From the NCBI GenBank assembly GCA_020002185.1, contig CM034537.1, positions 6,018,465 through 6,082,464 on the forward strand: a stretch of 64,000 nucleotides of DNA, given 5' to 3'. Under the pieces are notes generated by a model that saw only the letters and a list, made by a program, of their open reading frames with translations, made no database searches and was not told where the DNA came from. Origin of the DNA: Paraescarpia echinospica (taxonomy: Eukaryota; Annelida; Polychaeta; Sabellida; Siboglinidae). Positions 1 through 14,963 of the stretch are shown here, piece by piece; positions within the stretch are counted from its first letter, which is position 1; every line of letters starts with the position of its first letter. The translations under genes were made by a program, and so were the position numbers.

Positions 1-851
1 TGTTGTAAGCTATACTGTCGCACTAGTGAAATATTGTTTTATTACTTTTAATTTATTGATATTGAGTATTTGGGAACGTTTCTAATTGTTGATTACCCAT
101 ATAAAATTAAATCTAAACGTCAGAAAACGTCAGGACTGCTGATTTCATCAGCTATACTTTTATACAAGCGAAATATTATGCTATAACTTCCAATTAATTG
201 ATTTTCAGCCCTCACCAACGTTTTTAAAGGATATATACCACACAATAACTAAAAATTAACCGTCAGAAATCAAATATTGCTGTTATTGCAAGTTGTACAT
301 TTATAAACGCGAAATATTATGTTACTGTTTCCAACTGATCGATATTCAGCATTTGGGAACGGTTTTGATTGTTTATTACCCCTATACATAAAAACTAACC
401 GTCAGAAAACGTCTATTTTACTGATATTGTCAGCTGTACTGTCGTACTAGCGAAATATTGTTTTATCAATTTTTATTTATTAATATTGAGTATTTGGGAA
501 AGTTTCAAATTGTTGATTACCCATATAAAATTAAATTTAACCGTCAGAAAACGTCTAGATTGCTGATTTGATCAGCTGTGCTGTCATACAAGCGAAATCT
601 TATTCTAAAACTTCCAATAAATTGATTTGAACCTTCACCAACGTTTCTAAAGGATATATACCACACAATAACTAAAAATTAACCGTCAGAAAACATATAT
701 TTGCTATTATTGTAAGTTGTACAGTCATACACGCGAAATATTCTGCTACTATTTCCAATTAATTGAGTTTATATAGGATATATACCACATTATAACTGAA
801 AATTAACCTCCAGAAAACAAATATTGCTGTTATTGCAAGTCATTCATAAAC

Positions 852-940
852 GCGAAATATTAAGTTACTGTTTTCAACTGATCGATATTCAGCCAAATGC
901 TGAATATCGATCAGTTGAAAACAGTAACTTAATATTTCGC
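852..940. repeat. Satellite hairpin 1 (42-bp arms, 5-nt loop)
   Basis: Arm 1 is 852-893 and arm 2 is 899-940; they are perfect reverse complements with spacer CAAAT. The arm starts GCGAAATATTAAGTTACTG and ends GATATTCAGC. Monomers without the hairpin run from ATTCAGC straight into ATTTGG. The second arm plus spacer therefore looks like a 47-bp inverted copy of the preceding sequence inserted at that point. Confidence 0.97.
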
Positions 941-2444
941 ATTTGGCAACGGTTTTAATTGTTCATTACCCCCTATACATAAAAACCAACCGTCAGAAAA
1001 CGTCTAGATTGCTGTTGTTGTAAGCTATACTTTCGTAGAAGCCAAATATTGTTTTATCACTTTTAATTTATTGATATTGAGTATTTGGGAACGTTTCTAA
1101 TTGTTGATTACCCATATAAAATTAAATCTAAACGTCAGAAAACGTCAGGATTGCTGATTTCATCAGCTATACTTTTATACAAGCGAAATATTATCCTATA
1201 AATTCCAATTAATTGATTTCAGCCTTCAACAACGTTTATAATGGATATATACCACACAATAACTAAAAATTAACTGTCAGAAAACATATATTGCTGTTGA
1301 GGTAAGTTGTACCGTCTTACACTCGAAATATTATGCTATATCTTAAAATGATCGATATTCAGCATTTGGCAATCGTTTTAATTGTTCATTTCCACCAATA
1401 CATCAAAACTAACCGTCAAAAAATGTCTAGATTGCTAATTTGATCAGCTGTACTGTCATACAAGCGAAATGTTATTCTATAACTTACAATTAATTGATTT
1501 GAGCCTTCACCAACGTTTCTAAAGGATATATACCACACAATAACTAAAAATTAACCGTCAAAAAACATATATTGCTGTTATGGTAAGTTGTAGTCATACA
1601 CTCAAAATATCATGCTATATCTTTCAAATAATCGATATTCAGCATTTGGCAACCGTTTAAATTGTTCATTAACACCAATACATGAAAACTAACCGTCAGA
1701 AAACGTCTAGATTGCTGATATTATCAGCTATACTGTCATTCAAGCGAAATATTATGCTATAACTTCCAATTAATTGATTTTCAGCCCTCACCAACGTTTT
1801 TAAAGGATATATACCACACAATAACTAAAAATTAACCGTCAGAAATCAAATATTGCTGTTATTGCAAGTTGTACATTTATAAAGGCGAAATATTATGTTA
1901 CTGTTTCCAACTGATCGATATTCAGCATTTGGGAACGGTTTTGATTGTTTATTACCCCTATACATAAAAACGAACCGTCAGTAAACGTCTATTTTACTGA
2001 TATTGTCAGCTGTACTGTCGTACTAGCGAAATATTGTTTTATCAATTTTTATTTATTAATATTGAGTATTTGGGAAAGTTTCAAATTGTTGATTACTCAT
2101 ATAAAATTAAATTTAACCGTCAGAAAACGTCTAGATTGCTGATTTGATCAGCTGTGCTGTCATACAAGCGAAATGTTATTCTATAACTTCCAATAAATTT
2201 ATTTCAGTCTTCACCAACGTTTCTAAAGGATATATACCACACAATAACTAAAAATTAACCGTCAGAAAACATATATTGCTGTTATTGTAAGTTGTACAGA
2301 CATACACGCGAAATATTCTGCTACTATTTCCAATTAATTGAGTTTAAGCTTTTACCAACGTTTATATAGGATATATACCACATTATAACTGAAAATTAAC
2401 CTCCAGAAAACAAATATTGCTGTTATTGCAATTCATTCATAAAC

Positions 2445-2533
2445 GCGAAATATTAAGTTACTGTTTTTAACTGATCGATATTCAGCCAAATGCTGAATAT
2501 CGATCAGTTGAAAACAGTAACTTAATATTTCGC
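2445..2533. repeat. Satellite hairpin 2
   Basis: Same geometry as the hairpin at 852, with one mismatch: arm 1 has T where the others have C, in the run after GTTACTG. Confidence 0.95.
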
Positions 2534-3254
2534 ATTTGGCAACGGTTTTAATTGTTCATTACCCCCTATACATAAAAACTAACCGTCAGAAAACGTCTAG
2601 ATTGCTGTTGTTGTAAGCTATACTTTCGTAGAAGCCAAATATTGTTTTATCACTTTTAATTTATTGATATTGAGTATTTGGGAACGTTTCTAATTGTTGA
2701 TTACCCATATAAAATTAAATCTAAACGTCAGAAAACGTCAGGATTGCTGATTTCATCAGCTATACTTTTATACAAGCGAAATATTATCATATAACTTCCA
2801 ATTAATTGATTTCAGCCTTCAACAACGTTTTTAAAGGATATATACCACACAATAACTAAAAATTAACCGTCAGAAAACATATATTGCTGTTATGGTAAGT
2901 TGTACAGTCATACACTCAAAATATCATGCTATATCTTTCAAATAATCGATATTCAGCATTTCGCAACCGTTTAAATTGTTCATTAACACCAATATATGAA
3001 AACTAACCGTCAGAAAACGTCTATTTTACTGTTATTGTCAGCTGTACTGTCACATTAGTGAAATATTGTTTTATTACTTTTAATTTATTGATATTGAGTA
3101 TTTGGGAACGTTTCTAATTGTTGATTACCCATATAAAATTAAATCTAAACGTCAGAAAACGTCAGGACTGCTGATTTCATCAGCTATACTTTTATACAAG
3201 CGAAATATTATTCTATAACTTCCAATTAATTGATTTCAGCCTTCAACAACGTTT

Positions 3255-6200
3255 ATAATGGATATATACCACACAATAACTAAAAATTAACCGTCAGAAA
3301 ACATATATTGCTGTTGAGGTAAGTTGTACCGTCTTACTCTCGAAATATTATGCTATATCTTAAAATGATCGATATTCAGCATTTGGCAATCGTTTTAATT
3401 GTTCATTTCCACCAATACATGAAAACTAACCGTCAAAAAATGTCTAGATTGCTGATTTGATCAACTGTACTGTCATACAAGCGAAATGTTATTCTATAAC
3501 TTCCAATTAATTGATTTGAGCCTTCACCAACGTTTCTAAAGGATATATACCACACAATAACTAAAAATTAACCGTCAAAAAACATATATTGCTGTTATGG
3601 TAAGTTGTCCAGTCATACACTCAAAATATCATGCTATATCTTTCAAATAATCGATTTTCAGCATTTGGCAACCGTTTAAATTGTTCATTAACACCAATAC
3701 ATGAAAACTAACCGTCAGAAAACGTCTAGATTGCTGATATTATCAGCTATACTGTCATTCAAGCGAAATATTATGCTATAACTTCCAATTAATTGATTTT
3801 CAGCCCTCACCAACGTTTTTAAAGGATATATACCACACAATAACTAAAAATTAACCGTCAGAAATCAAATATTGCTGTTATTGCAAGTTGTACATTTATA
3901 AAGGCGAAATATTATGTTACTGTTTCCAACTGATCGATATTCAGCATTTGGGAACGGTTTTGATTGTTTATTAACCCTATACATAAAAACTAACCGTCAG
4001 AAAACGTCTATTTTACTGATATTGTCAGCTGTACTGTCGTACTAGCGAAATATTGTTTTATCAATTTTAATTTATTAATATTGAGTATTTGGGAAAGTTT
4101 CAAATTGTTGATTACCCATATAAAATTAAATTTAACCGTCAGAAAACGTCTAGATTGCTGATTTGATCAGCTGTGCTGTCATACAAGCGAAATGTTATTC
4201 TATAACTTCCAATAAATTGATTTGAGCCTTCACCAACGTTTCTAAAGGATATATACCACACAATAACTAAAAATTAACCGTCAGAAAACATATATTGCTG
4301 TTGAGGTAAGTTGTACCGTCTTACTCTCGAAATATTATGCTATATCTTAAAATGATCGATATTCAGCATTTGGCAATCGTTTTAATTGTTCATTTCCACC
4401 AATACATGAAAACTAACCGTCAAAAAATGTCTAGATTGCTGATTTGATCAGCTGTACTGTCATACAAGCGAAATGTTATTCTATAACTTCCAATTAATTG
4501 ATTTGAGCCTTCACCAACGTTTCTAAAGAATATATACCACACAATAACTAAAAATTAACCGTCAAAAAACATATATTGCTGTTATGGTAAGTTGTCCAGT
4601 CATACACTCAAAATATCATGCTATATCTTTCAAATAATCGATATTCAGCATTTGGCAACCGTTTAAATTGTTCATTAACACCAATACATGAAAACTAACC
4701 GTCAGAAAACGTCTAGATTGCTGATATTATCAGCTATACTGTCATTCAAGCGAAATATTATGCTATAACTTCCAATTAATTGATTTTCAGCCCTCACCAA
4801 CGTTTTTAAAGGATATATACCACACAATAACTAAAAATTAACCGTCAGAAATCAAATATTGCTGTTATTGCAAGTTGTACATTTATAAACGCGAAATATT
4901 ATGTTACTGTTTCCAACTGATCGATATTCAGCATTTGGGAACGGTTTTGATTGTTTATTACCCCTATACATAAAAACTAACCGTCAGAAAACGTCTATTT
5001 TACTGATATTGTCAGCTGTACTGTCGTACTAGCGAAATATTGTTTTATCAATTTTAATTTATTAATATTGAGTATTTGGGAAAGTTTCAAATTGTTGATT
5101 ACCCATATAAAATTAAATTTAACCGTCAGAAAACGTCTAGATTGCTGATTTGATCAGCTGTGCTGTCATACAAGCGAAATGTTATTCTATAACTTCCAAT
5201 AAATTGATTTGAGCCTTCACCAACGTTTCTAAAGGATATATACCACACAATAACTAAAAATTAACCGTCAGAAAACATATATTGCTGTTGAGGTAAGTTG
5301 TACCGTCTTACTCTCGAAATATTATGCTATATCTTAAAATGATCGATATTCAGCATTTGGCAATCGTTTTAATTGTTCATTTCCACCAATACATGAAAAC
5401 TAACCGTCAAAAAATGTCTAGATTGCTGATTTGATCAGCTGTACTGTCATACAAGCGAAATGTTATTCTATAACTTCCAATTAATTGATTTGAGCCATCA
5501 CCAACGTTTCTAAAGAATATATACCACACAATAACTAAAAATTAACCGGCAAAAAACATATATTGCTGTTATGGTAAGTTGTCCAGTCATACACTCAAAA
5601 TATCATGCTATATCTTTCAAATAATCGATATTCAGCATTTGGCAACCGTTTAAATTGTTCATTAACACCAATACATGAAAACTAACCGTCAGAAAACGTC
5701 TAGATTGCTGATATTATCAGCTATACTGTCATTCAAGCGAAATATTATGCTATAACTTCCAATTAATTGATTTTCAGCCCTCACCAACGTTTTTAAAGGA
5801 TATATACCACACAATAACTAAAAATTAACCGTCAGAAATCAAATATTGCTGTTATTGCAAGTTGTACATTTATAAACGCGAAATATTATGTTACTGTTTC
5901 CAACTGATCGATATTCAGCATTTGGGAACGGTTTTGATTGTTTATTACCCCTATACATAAAAACTAACCGTCAGAAAACGTCTATTTTACTGATATTGTC
6001 AGCTGTACTGTCGTACTAGCGAAATATTGTTTTATCAATTTTAATTTATTAATATTGAGTATTTGGGAAAGTTTCAAATTGTTGATTACCCATATAAAAT
6101 TAAATTTAACCGTCAGAAAACGTCTAGATTGCTGATTTGATCAGCTGTGCTGTCATACAAGCGAAATGTTATTCTATAACTTCCAATAAATTGATTTGAG

Positions 6201-6265
6201 CCTTCACCAACGTTTCTAAAGGATATATACCACACAATAACTAAAAATTAACCGTCAGAAAACAT
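3255..6265 (+). repeat. Three tandem copies of the 987-bp seven-monomer unit
   Basis: The marker TTGAGGTAAG occurs at 3314, 4301 and 5288, exactly 987 bp apart. Monomer starts between 3992 and 4979 add up as 142+142+139+142+140+143+139. Copies differ by only a few substitutions, for example AAAGGATATA against AAAGAATATA. The run ends where the expected next marker is replaced by a hairpin-containing variant near 6270. Confidence 0.9.
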
Positions 6266-6299
6266 ATATTTGCTGTTATTGTAAGTTGTACAGTCATAC

Positions 6300-7290
6300 A
6301 CGCGAAATATTCTGCTACTATTTCCAATTAATTGAGTTTATATAGGATATATACCACATTATAACTGAAAATTAACCTCCAGAAAACAAATATTGCTGTT
6401 ATTGCAAGTCATTCATAAACGCGAAATATTAAGTTACTGTTTTCAACTGATCGATATTCAGCCAAATGCTGAATATCGATCAGTTGAAAACAGTAACTTA
6501 ATATTTCGCATTTGGCAACGGTTTTAATTGTTCATTACCCCCTATACATAAAAACTAACCGTCAGAAAACGTCTAGATTGCAGTTGTTGTAAGCTATACT
6601 TTCGTAGAAGCCAAATATTGTTTTATCACTTTTAATTTATTGATATTGAGTATTTGGGAACGTTTCTAATTGTTGATTACCCATATAAAATTAAATCTAA
6701 ACGTCAGAAAACGTCAGGATTGCTGATTTCATCAGCTATTCTTTTATACAAGCGAAATATTATCCTATAACGTCCAATTAATTGATTTCAGCCTTCAACA
6801 ACGTTTTTAAAGGATATATACCACACAATAACTAAAAATTAACCGTCAGAAAACATATATTGCTGTTGAGGTAAGTTGTACCGTCTTACTCTCGAAATAT
6901 TATGCTATATCTTAAAATGATCGATATTCAGCATTTGGCAATCGTTTTAATTGTTCATTTCCACCAATACATGAAAACTAACCGTCAAAAAATGTCTAGA
7001 TTGCTGATTTGATCAGCTGTACTGTCATACAAGCGAAATGTTATTCGATAACTTCCAATTAATTGATTTGAGCCTTCACCAACGTTTCTAAAGGATATAT
7101 ACCACACAATAACTAAAAATTAACCGTCAAAAAACATATATTGCTGTTATGGTAAGTTGTTCAGTCATACACTCAAAATATCATGCTATATCTTTCAAAT
7201 AATCGATATTCAGCATTTGGCAACCGTTTAAATTGTTCATTAACACCAATACATGAAAACTAACCGTCAGAAAACGTCTAGATTGCTGAT
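6300..7290 (+). repeat. Satellite block shared with 18631-19621
   Basis: It shares rare variants with the block 12,331 bp downstream, including TATAACGTCCAATT, TTATTCGATAAC and GTTGTTCAGTCA, found together in this order only in these two blocks as far as I could see. Similarity continues outward at a lower level. Confidence 0.75.
6421..6509. repeat. Satellite hairpin 3
   Basis: Perfect 42-bp arms around CAAAT. Confidence 0.95.
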
Positions 7291-8815
7291 ATTAGCAGCT
7301 ATACTGTCATTCAAGCGAAATATTATGCTATAACTTCCAATTAATTGATTTTCAGCCCTCTCCAACATTTTTAAAGGATATATACCACACAATAACTAAA
7401 AATTAACCGTCAGAAATCAAATATTGCTGTTATTGCAAGTTGTACATTTATAAAGGCGAAATATTATGTTACTGTTTCCAACTGATCGATATTCAGCATT
7501 TGGGAACGGTTTTGATTGTTTATTACCCCTATACATAAAAACTAACCGTCAGAAAACGTCTATTTTACTGATATTGTCAGCTGTACTGTCGTACTAGCGA
7601 AATATTGTTTTATCAATTTTAATTTATTAATATTGAGTATTTGGGAAAGTTTCAAATTGTTGATTACCCATATAAAATTAAATTTAACCGTCAGAAAACG
7701 TCTAGATTGCTGATTTGATCAGCTGTGCTGTCATACAAGCGAAATGTTATTCTATAACTTCCAATAAATTGATTTGAGCCTTCACCAACGTTTCTAAAGG
7801 ATATATACCACACAATAACTAAAAATTAACCGTCAGAAAACATATATTGCTGTTGAGGTAAGTTGTACCGTCTTACTCTCGAAATATTATGCTATATCTT
7901 AAAATGATCGATATTCAGCATTTGGCAATCGTTTTAATTGTTCATTTCCACCAATACATGAAAACTAACCGTCAAAAAATGTCTAGATTGCTGATTTGAT
8001 CAGCTGTACTGTCATACAAGCGAAATGTTATTCTATAACTTCCAATTAATTGATTTGAGCCATCACCAACGTTTCTAAAGAATATATACCACACAATAAC
8101 TAAAAATTAACCGGCAAAAAACATATATTGCTGTTATGGTAAGTTGTCCAGTCATACACTCAAAATATCATGCTATATCTTTCAAATAATCGATATTCAG
8201 CATTTGGCAACCGTTTAAATTGTTCATTAACACCAATACATGAAAACTAACCGTCAGAAAACGTCTAGATTGCTGATATTATCAGCTATACTGTCATTCA
8301 AGCGAAATATTATGCTATAACTTCCAATTAATTGATTTTCAGCCCTCACCAACGTTTTTAAAGGATATATACCACACAATAACTAAAAATTAACCGTCAG
8401 AAATCAAATATTGCTGTTATTGCAAGTTGTACATTTATAAACGCGAAATATTATGTTACTGTTTCCAACTGATCGATATTCAGCATTTGGGAACGGTTTT
8501 GATTGTTTATTACCCCTATACATAAAAACTAACCGTCAGAAAACGTCTATTTTACTGATAATGTCAGCTGTACTGTCGTACTAGCGAAATATTGTTTTAT
8601 CAATTTTAATTTATTAATATTGAGTATTTGGGAAAGTTTCAAATTGTTGATTACCCATATAAAATTAAATTTAACCGTCAGAAAACGTCTAGATTGCTGA
8701 TTTGATCAGCTGTGCTGTCATACAAGCGAAATGTTATTCTATAACTTCCAATAAATTGATTTGAGCCTTCACCAACGTTTCTAAAGGATATATACCACAC
8801 AATAACTAAAATTAA
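6815..8815 (+). repeat. Two further tandem 987-bp satellite units
   Basis: The same marker recurs at 6866 and 7853, again 987 bp apart, so the unit length is preserved after a hairpin-bearing interruption. The next two marker positions, 9854 and 11431, follow spacings of 2,001 and 1,577 bp. This shows alternation of short and long higher-order units. Confidence 0.85.
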
Positions 8816-8984
8816 CCGTCAGAAAACATATATTTGCTGTTATTGTAAGTTGTACAGTCATACACGCGAAATATTCTGCTACTATTTCCAATTAATTGAG
8901 TTTATATAGGATATATACCACATTATAACTGAAAATTAACCTCCAGAAAACAAATATTGCTGTTATTGCAAGTCATTCATAAAC

Positions 8985-9073
8985 GCGAAATATTAAGTTA
9001 CTGTTTTCAACTGATCGATATTCAGCCAAATGCTGAATATCGATTAGTTGAAAACAGTAACTTAATATTTCGC
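8985..9073. repeat. Satellite hairpin 4
   Basis: One mismatch: arm 2 reads CGATTAGTTG instead of CGATCAGTTG. The same variant occurs in the hairpin at 18752. Confidence 0.95.
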
Positions 9074-10985
9074 ATTTGGCAACGGTTTTAATTGTTCATT
9101 ACCCCCTATACATAAAAACTAACCGTCAGAAAACGTCTAGATTGCAGTTGTTGTAAGCTATACTTTCGTAGAAGCCAAATATTGTTTTATCACTTTTAAT
9201 TTATTGATATTGAGTATTTGGGAACGTTTCTAATTGTTGATTACCCATATAAAATTAAATCTAAACGTCAGAAAACGTCAGGATTGCTGATTTCATCAGC
9301 TATTCTTTTATACAAGCGAAATATTATCCTATAACTTCCAATTAATTGATTTCAGCCTTCAACAACGTTTTTAAAGGATATATACCACACAATAACTAAA
9401 AATTAACCGTCAGAAAACATATATTGCTGTTATGGTAAGTTGTACAGTCATACACTCAAAATATCATGCTATATCTTTCAAATAATCGATATTCAGCATT
9501 TCGCAACCGTTTAAATTGTTCATTAACACCAATACATGAAAACTAACCGTCAGAAAACGTCTATTTTACTGTTATTGTCAGCTGTACTGTCGCACTAGTG
9601 AAATATTGTTTTATTACTTTTAATTTATTGATATTGAGTATTTGGGAACGTTTCTAATTGTTGATTACCCATATAAAATTAAATCTAAACGTCAGAAAAC
9701 GTCAGGACTGCTGATTTCATCAGCTATACTTTTATACAAGCGAAATATTATTCTATAACTTCCAATTAATTGATTTCAGCCTTCAACAACGTTTATAATG
9801 GATATATACCACACAATAACTAAAAATTAACCGTCAGAAAACATATATTGCTGTTGAGGTAAGTTGTACCGTCTTACTCTCGAAATATTATGCTATATCT
9901 TAAAATGATCGATATTCAGCATTTGGCAATCGTTTTAATTGTTCATTTCCACCAATACATGAAAACTAACCGTCAAAAAATGTCTAGATTGCTGATTTGA
10001 TCAGCTGTACTGTCATACAAGCGAAATGTTATTCTATAACTTCCAATTAATTGATTTGAGCCTTCACCAACGTTTCTAAAGGATATATACCACACAATAA
10101 CTAAAAATTAACCGTCAAAAAACATATATTGCTGTTATGGTAAGTTGTCCAGTCATACACTCAAAATATCATGCTATATCTTTCAAATAATCGATATTCA
10201 GCATTTGGCAACCGTTTAAATTGTTCATTAACACCAATACATGAAAACTAACCGTCAGAAAACGTCTAGATTGCTGATATTATCAGCTATACTGTCATTC
10301 AAGCGAAATATTATGCTATAACTTCCAATTAATTGATTTTCAGCCCTCACCAACATTTTTAAAGGATATATACCACACAATAACTAAAAATTAACCGTCA
10401 GAAATCAAATATTGCTGTTATTGCAAGTTGTACATTTATAAACGCGAAATATTATGTTACTGTTTCCAACTGATCGATATTCAGCATTTGGGAACGGTTT
10501 TGATTGTTTATTACCCCTATACATAAAAACTAACCGTCAGAAAACGTCTATTTTACTGATAATGTCAGCTGTACTGTCGTACTAGCGAAATATTGTTTTA
10601 TCAATTTTAATTTATTAATATTGAGTATTTGGGAAAGTTTCAAATTGTTGATTACCCATATAAAATTAAATTTAACCGTCAGAAAACGTCTAGATTGCTG
10701 ATTTGATCAGCTGTGCTGTCATACAAGCGAAATGTTATTCTATAACTTCCAATAAATTGATTTGAGCCTTCACCAACGTTTCTAAAGGATATATACCACA
10801 CAATAACTAAAATTAACCGTCAGAAAACATATATTTGCTGTTATTGTAAGTTGTACAGTCATACACGCGAAATATTCTGCTACTATTTCCAATTAATTGA
10901 GTTTATATAGGATATATACCACATTATAACTGAAAATTAACCTCCAGAAAACAAATATTGCTGTTATTGCAAGTCATTCATAAAC

Positions 10986-11074
10986 GCGAAATATTAAGTT
11001 ACTGTTTTCAACTGATCGATATTCAGCCAAATGCTGAATATCGATCAGTTGAAAACAGTAACTTAATATTTCGC
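10986..11074. repeat. Satellite hairpin 5
   Basis: Perfect arms, 2,001 bp after hairpin 4. Confidence 0.95.
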
Positions 11075-12562
11075 ATTTGGCAACGGTTTTAATTGTTCAT
11101 TACCCCCTATACATAAAAACTAACCGTCAGAAAACGTCTAGATTGCAGTTGTTGTAAGCTATACTTTCGTAGAAGCCAAATATTGTTTTATCACTTTTAA
11201 TTTATTGATATTGAGTATTTGGGAACGTTTCTAATTGTTGATTACCCATATAAAATTAAATCTAAACGTCAGAAAACGTCAGGATTGCTGATTTCATCAG
11301 CTATTCTTTTATACAAGCGAAATATTATCCTATAACTTCCAATTAATTGATTTCAGCCTTCAACAACGTTTTTAAAGGATATATACCACACAATAACTAA
11401 AAATTAACCGTCAGAAAACATATATTGCTGTTGAGGTAAGTTGTACCGTCTTACTCTCGAAATATTATGCTATATCTTAAAATGATCGATATTCAGCATT
11501 TGGCAATCGTTTTAATTGTTCATTTCCACCAATACATGAAAACTAACCGTCAAAAAATGTCTAGATTGCTGATTTGATCAGCTGTACTGTCATACAAGCG
11601 AAATGTTACTCGATAACTTCCAATTAATTGATTTCAGCCTTCACCAACGTTTCTAAAGGATATATACCACACAATAACTAAAAATTAACCGTCAAAAAAC
11701 ATATATTGCTGTTATGGTAAGTTGTCCAGTCATACACTCAAAATATCATGCTATATCTTTCAAATAATCGATATTCAGCATTTGGCAACCGTTTAAATTG
11801 TTCATTAACACCAATACATGAAAACTAACCGTCAGAAAACGTCTAGATTGCTGATATTATCAGCTATACTGTCATTCAAGCGAAATATTATGCTATAACT
11901 TCCAATTAATTGATTTTCAGCCCTCACCAACATTTTTAAAGGATTATATACCACACAATAACTAAAAATTAACCGTCAGAAATCAAATATTGCTGTTATT
12001 GCAAGTTGTACATTTATAAACGCGAAATATTATGTTACTGTTTCCAACTGATCGATATTCAGCATTTGGGAACGGTTTTGATTGTTTATTAACCCTATAC
12101 ATAAAAACTAACCGTCAGAAAACGTCTATTTTACTGATATTGTCAGCTGTACTGTCGTACTAGCGAAATATTGTTTTATCAATTTTAATTTACTAATATT
12201 GAGTATTTGGGAAAGTTTCATATTGTTGATTACCCATATAAAATTAAATTTAACCGTCAGAAAACGTCTAGATTGCTGATTTGATCAGCTGTGCTGTCAT
12301 ACAAGCGAAATGTTATTCTATAACTTCCAATAAATTGTTTGAGCCTTCACCAACGTTTCTAAAGGATATATACCACACAATAACTAAAATTAACCGTCAG
12401 AAAACATATATTTGCTGTTATTGTAAGTTGTACAGTCATACACGCGAAATATTCTGCTACTATTTCCAATTAATTGAGTTTATATAGGATATATACCACA
12501 TTATAATTGAAAATTAACCTCCAGAAAACAAATATTGCTGTTATTGCAAGTCATTCATAAAC

Positions 12563-12652
12563 GCGAAATATTAAGTTACTGTTTTCAACTGATCGATATT
12601 CAAGCCAAATGCTGAATATCGATCAGTTGAAAACAGTAACTTAATATTTCGC
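12563..12652. repeat. Satellite hairpin 6
   Basis: Carries one extra A near the loop (TTCAAGCC), giving 90 bp. The variant is shared with the hairpin at 13859. Confidence 0.95.
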
Positions 12653-13858
12653 ATTTGGCAACGGTTTTAATTGTTCATTACCCACTATACATAAAAACTA
12701 ACCGTCAGAAAACGTCTAGATTGCAGTTGTTGTAAGCTATACTGTCGCACTAGTGAAATATTGTTTTATTACTTTTAATTTATTGATATTGAGTATTTGG
12801 GAACGTTTCTAATTGTTGATTACCCATATAAAATTAAATCTAAACGTCAGAAAACGTCAGGACTGCTGATTTCATCAGCTATACTTTTATACAAGCGAAA
12901 TATTATTCTATAACTTCCAATTAATTGATTTCAGCCTTCAACAACGTTTATAATGGATATATACCACACAATAACTAAAAATTAACCGTCAAAAAACATA
13001 TATTGCTGTTATGGTAAGTTGTCCTGTCATACACTCAAAATATCATGCTATATCTTTCAAATAATCGATATTCAGCATTTGGCAACCGTTTAAATTGTTC
13101 ATTAACACCAATACATGAAAACTAACCGTCAGAAAACGTCTAGATTGCTGATATTATCAGCTATACTGTCATTCAAGCGAAATATTATGCTATAACTTCC
13201 AATTAATTGATTTTCAGCCCTCTCCAACATTTTTAAAGGATATATACCACACAATAACTAAAAATTAACCGTCAGAAATCAAATATTGCTGTTATTGCAA
13301 GTTGTACATTTATAAAGGCGAAATATTATGTTACTGTTTCCAACTGATCGATATTCAGCATTTGGGAACGGTTTTGATTGTTTATTACCCCTATACATAA
13401 AAACTAACCGTCAGAAAACGTCTATTTTACTGATATTGTCAGCTGTACTGTCGTACTAGCGAAATATTGTTTTATCAATTTTAATTTATTAATATTGAGT
13501 ATTTGGGAAAGTTTCAAATTGTTGATTACCCATATAAAATTAAATTTAACCGTCAGAAAACGTCTAGATTGCTGATTTGATCAGCTGTGCTGTCATACAA
13601 GCGAAATGTTATTCTATAACTTCCAATAAATTGTTTGAGCCTTCACCAACGTTTCTAAAGGATATATACCACACAATAACTAAAATTAACCGTCAGAAAA
13701 CATATATTTGCTGTTATTGTAAGTTGTACAGTCATACACGCGAAATATTCTGCTACTATTTCCAATTAATTGAGTTTATATAGGATATATACCACATTAT
13801 AACTGAAAATTAACCTCCAGAAAACAAATATTGCTGTTATTGCAAGTCATTCATAAAC

Positions 13859-13948
13859 GCGAAATATTAAGTTACTGTTTTCAACTGATCGATATTCAAG
13901 CCAAATGCTGAATATCGATCAGTTGAAAACAGTAACTTAATATTTCGC
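13859..13948. repeat. Satellite hairpin 7
   Basis: Same extra A near the loop as hairpin 6, lying 1,296 bp downstream of it. Confidence 0.95.
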
Positions 13949-14874
13949 ATTTGGCAACGGTTTTAATTGTTCATTACCCCCTATACATAAAAACTAACCG
14001 TCAGAAAACGGCTAGATTGCAGTTGTTGTAAGCTATACTGTCGCACTAGTGAAATATTGTTTTATTACTTTTAATTTATTGATATTGAGTATTTGGGAAC
14101 GTTTCTAATTGTTGATTACCCATATAAAATTAAATCTAAACGTCAGAAAACGTCAGGACTGCTGATTTCATCAGCTATACTTTTATACAAGCGAAATATT
14201 ATGCTATAACTTCCAATTAATTGATTTTCAGCCCTCACCAACGTTTTTAAAGGATATATACCACACAATAACTAAAAATTAACCGTCAGAAATCAAATAT
14301 TGCTGTTATTGCAAGTTGTACATTTATAAACGCGAAATATTATGTTACTGTTTCCAACTGATCGATATTCAGCATTTGGGAACGGTTTTGATTGTTTATT
14401 ACCCCTATACATAAAAACTAACCGTCAGAAAACGTCTATTTTACTGATATTGTCAGCTGTACTGTCGTACTAGCGAAATATTGTTTTATCAATTTTTATT
14501 TATTAATATTGAGTATTTGGGAAAGTTTCAAATTGTTGATTACCCATATAAAATTAAATTTAACCGTCAGAAAACGTCTAGATTGCTGATTTGATCAGCT
14601 GTGCTGTCATACAAGCGAAATCTTATTCTAAAACTTCCAATAAATTGATTTGAACCTTCACCAACGTTTCTAAAGGATATATACCACACAATAACTAAAA
14701 ATTAACCGTCAGAAAACATATATTTGCTATTATTGTAAGTTGTACAGTCATACACGCGAAATATTCTGCTACTATTTCCAATTAATTGAGTTTATATAGG
14801 ATATATACCACATTATAACTGAAAATTAACCTCCAGAAAACAAATATTGCTGTTATTGCAAGTCATTCATAAAC

Positions 14875-14963
14875 GCGAAATATTAAGTTACTGTTTTCAA
14901 CTGATCGATATTCAGCCAAATGCTGAATATCGATCAGTTGAAAACAGTAACTTAATATTTCGC
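14875..14963. repeat. Satellite hairpin 8
   Basis: Duplicate of hairpin 1, exactly 14,023 bp downstream; perfect arms. Confidence 0.95.

Larger units (their letters stand above)
1..3735 (+). repeat. Near-identical satellite block, copy 1 (offset 14,023 bp)
   Basis: From the first base this block aligns without gaps to 14024 onward. I noticed only isolated substitutions, such as near 1555 and near 3655. Identity drops after about 3735. Because the block starts at the window edge its true left end is unknown. Confidence 0.9.

Noticed and set aside
1945..2142. 65-codon open frame, repeated exactly at 15968-16165
   Set aside because: It lies wholly inside satellite monomers, is copied only because the 14,023-bp block is duplicated, and other monomer copies break the frame. 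No protein motif.
12281..13783. 68-codon frames repeated at 12281, 13577 and 20046
   Set aside because: The same satellite monomer pair. It is open only where a few single-base deletions occur, with no evidence of selection for coding.
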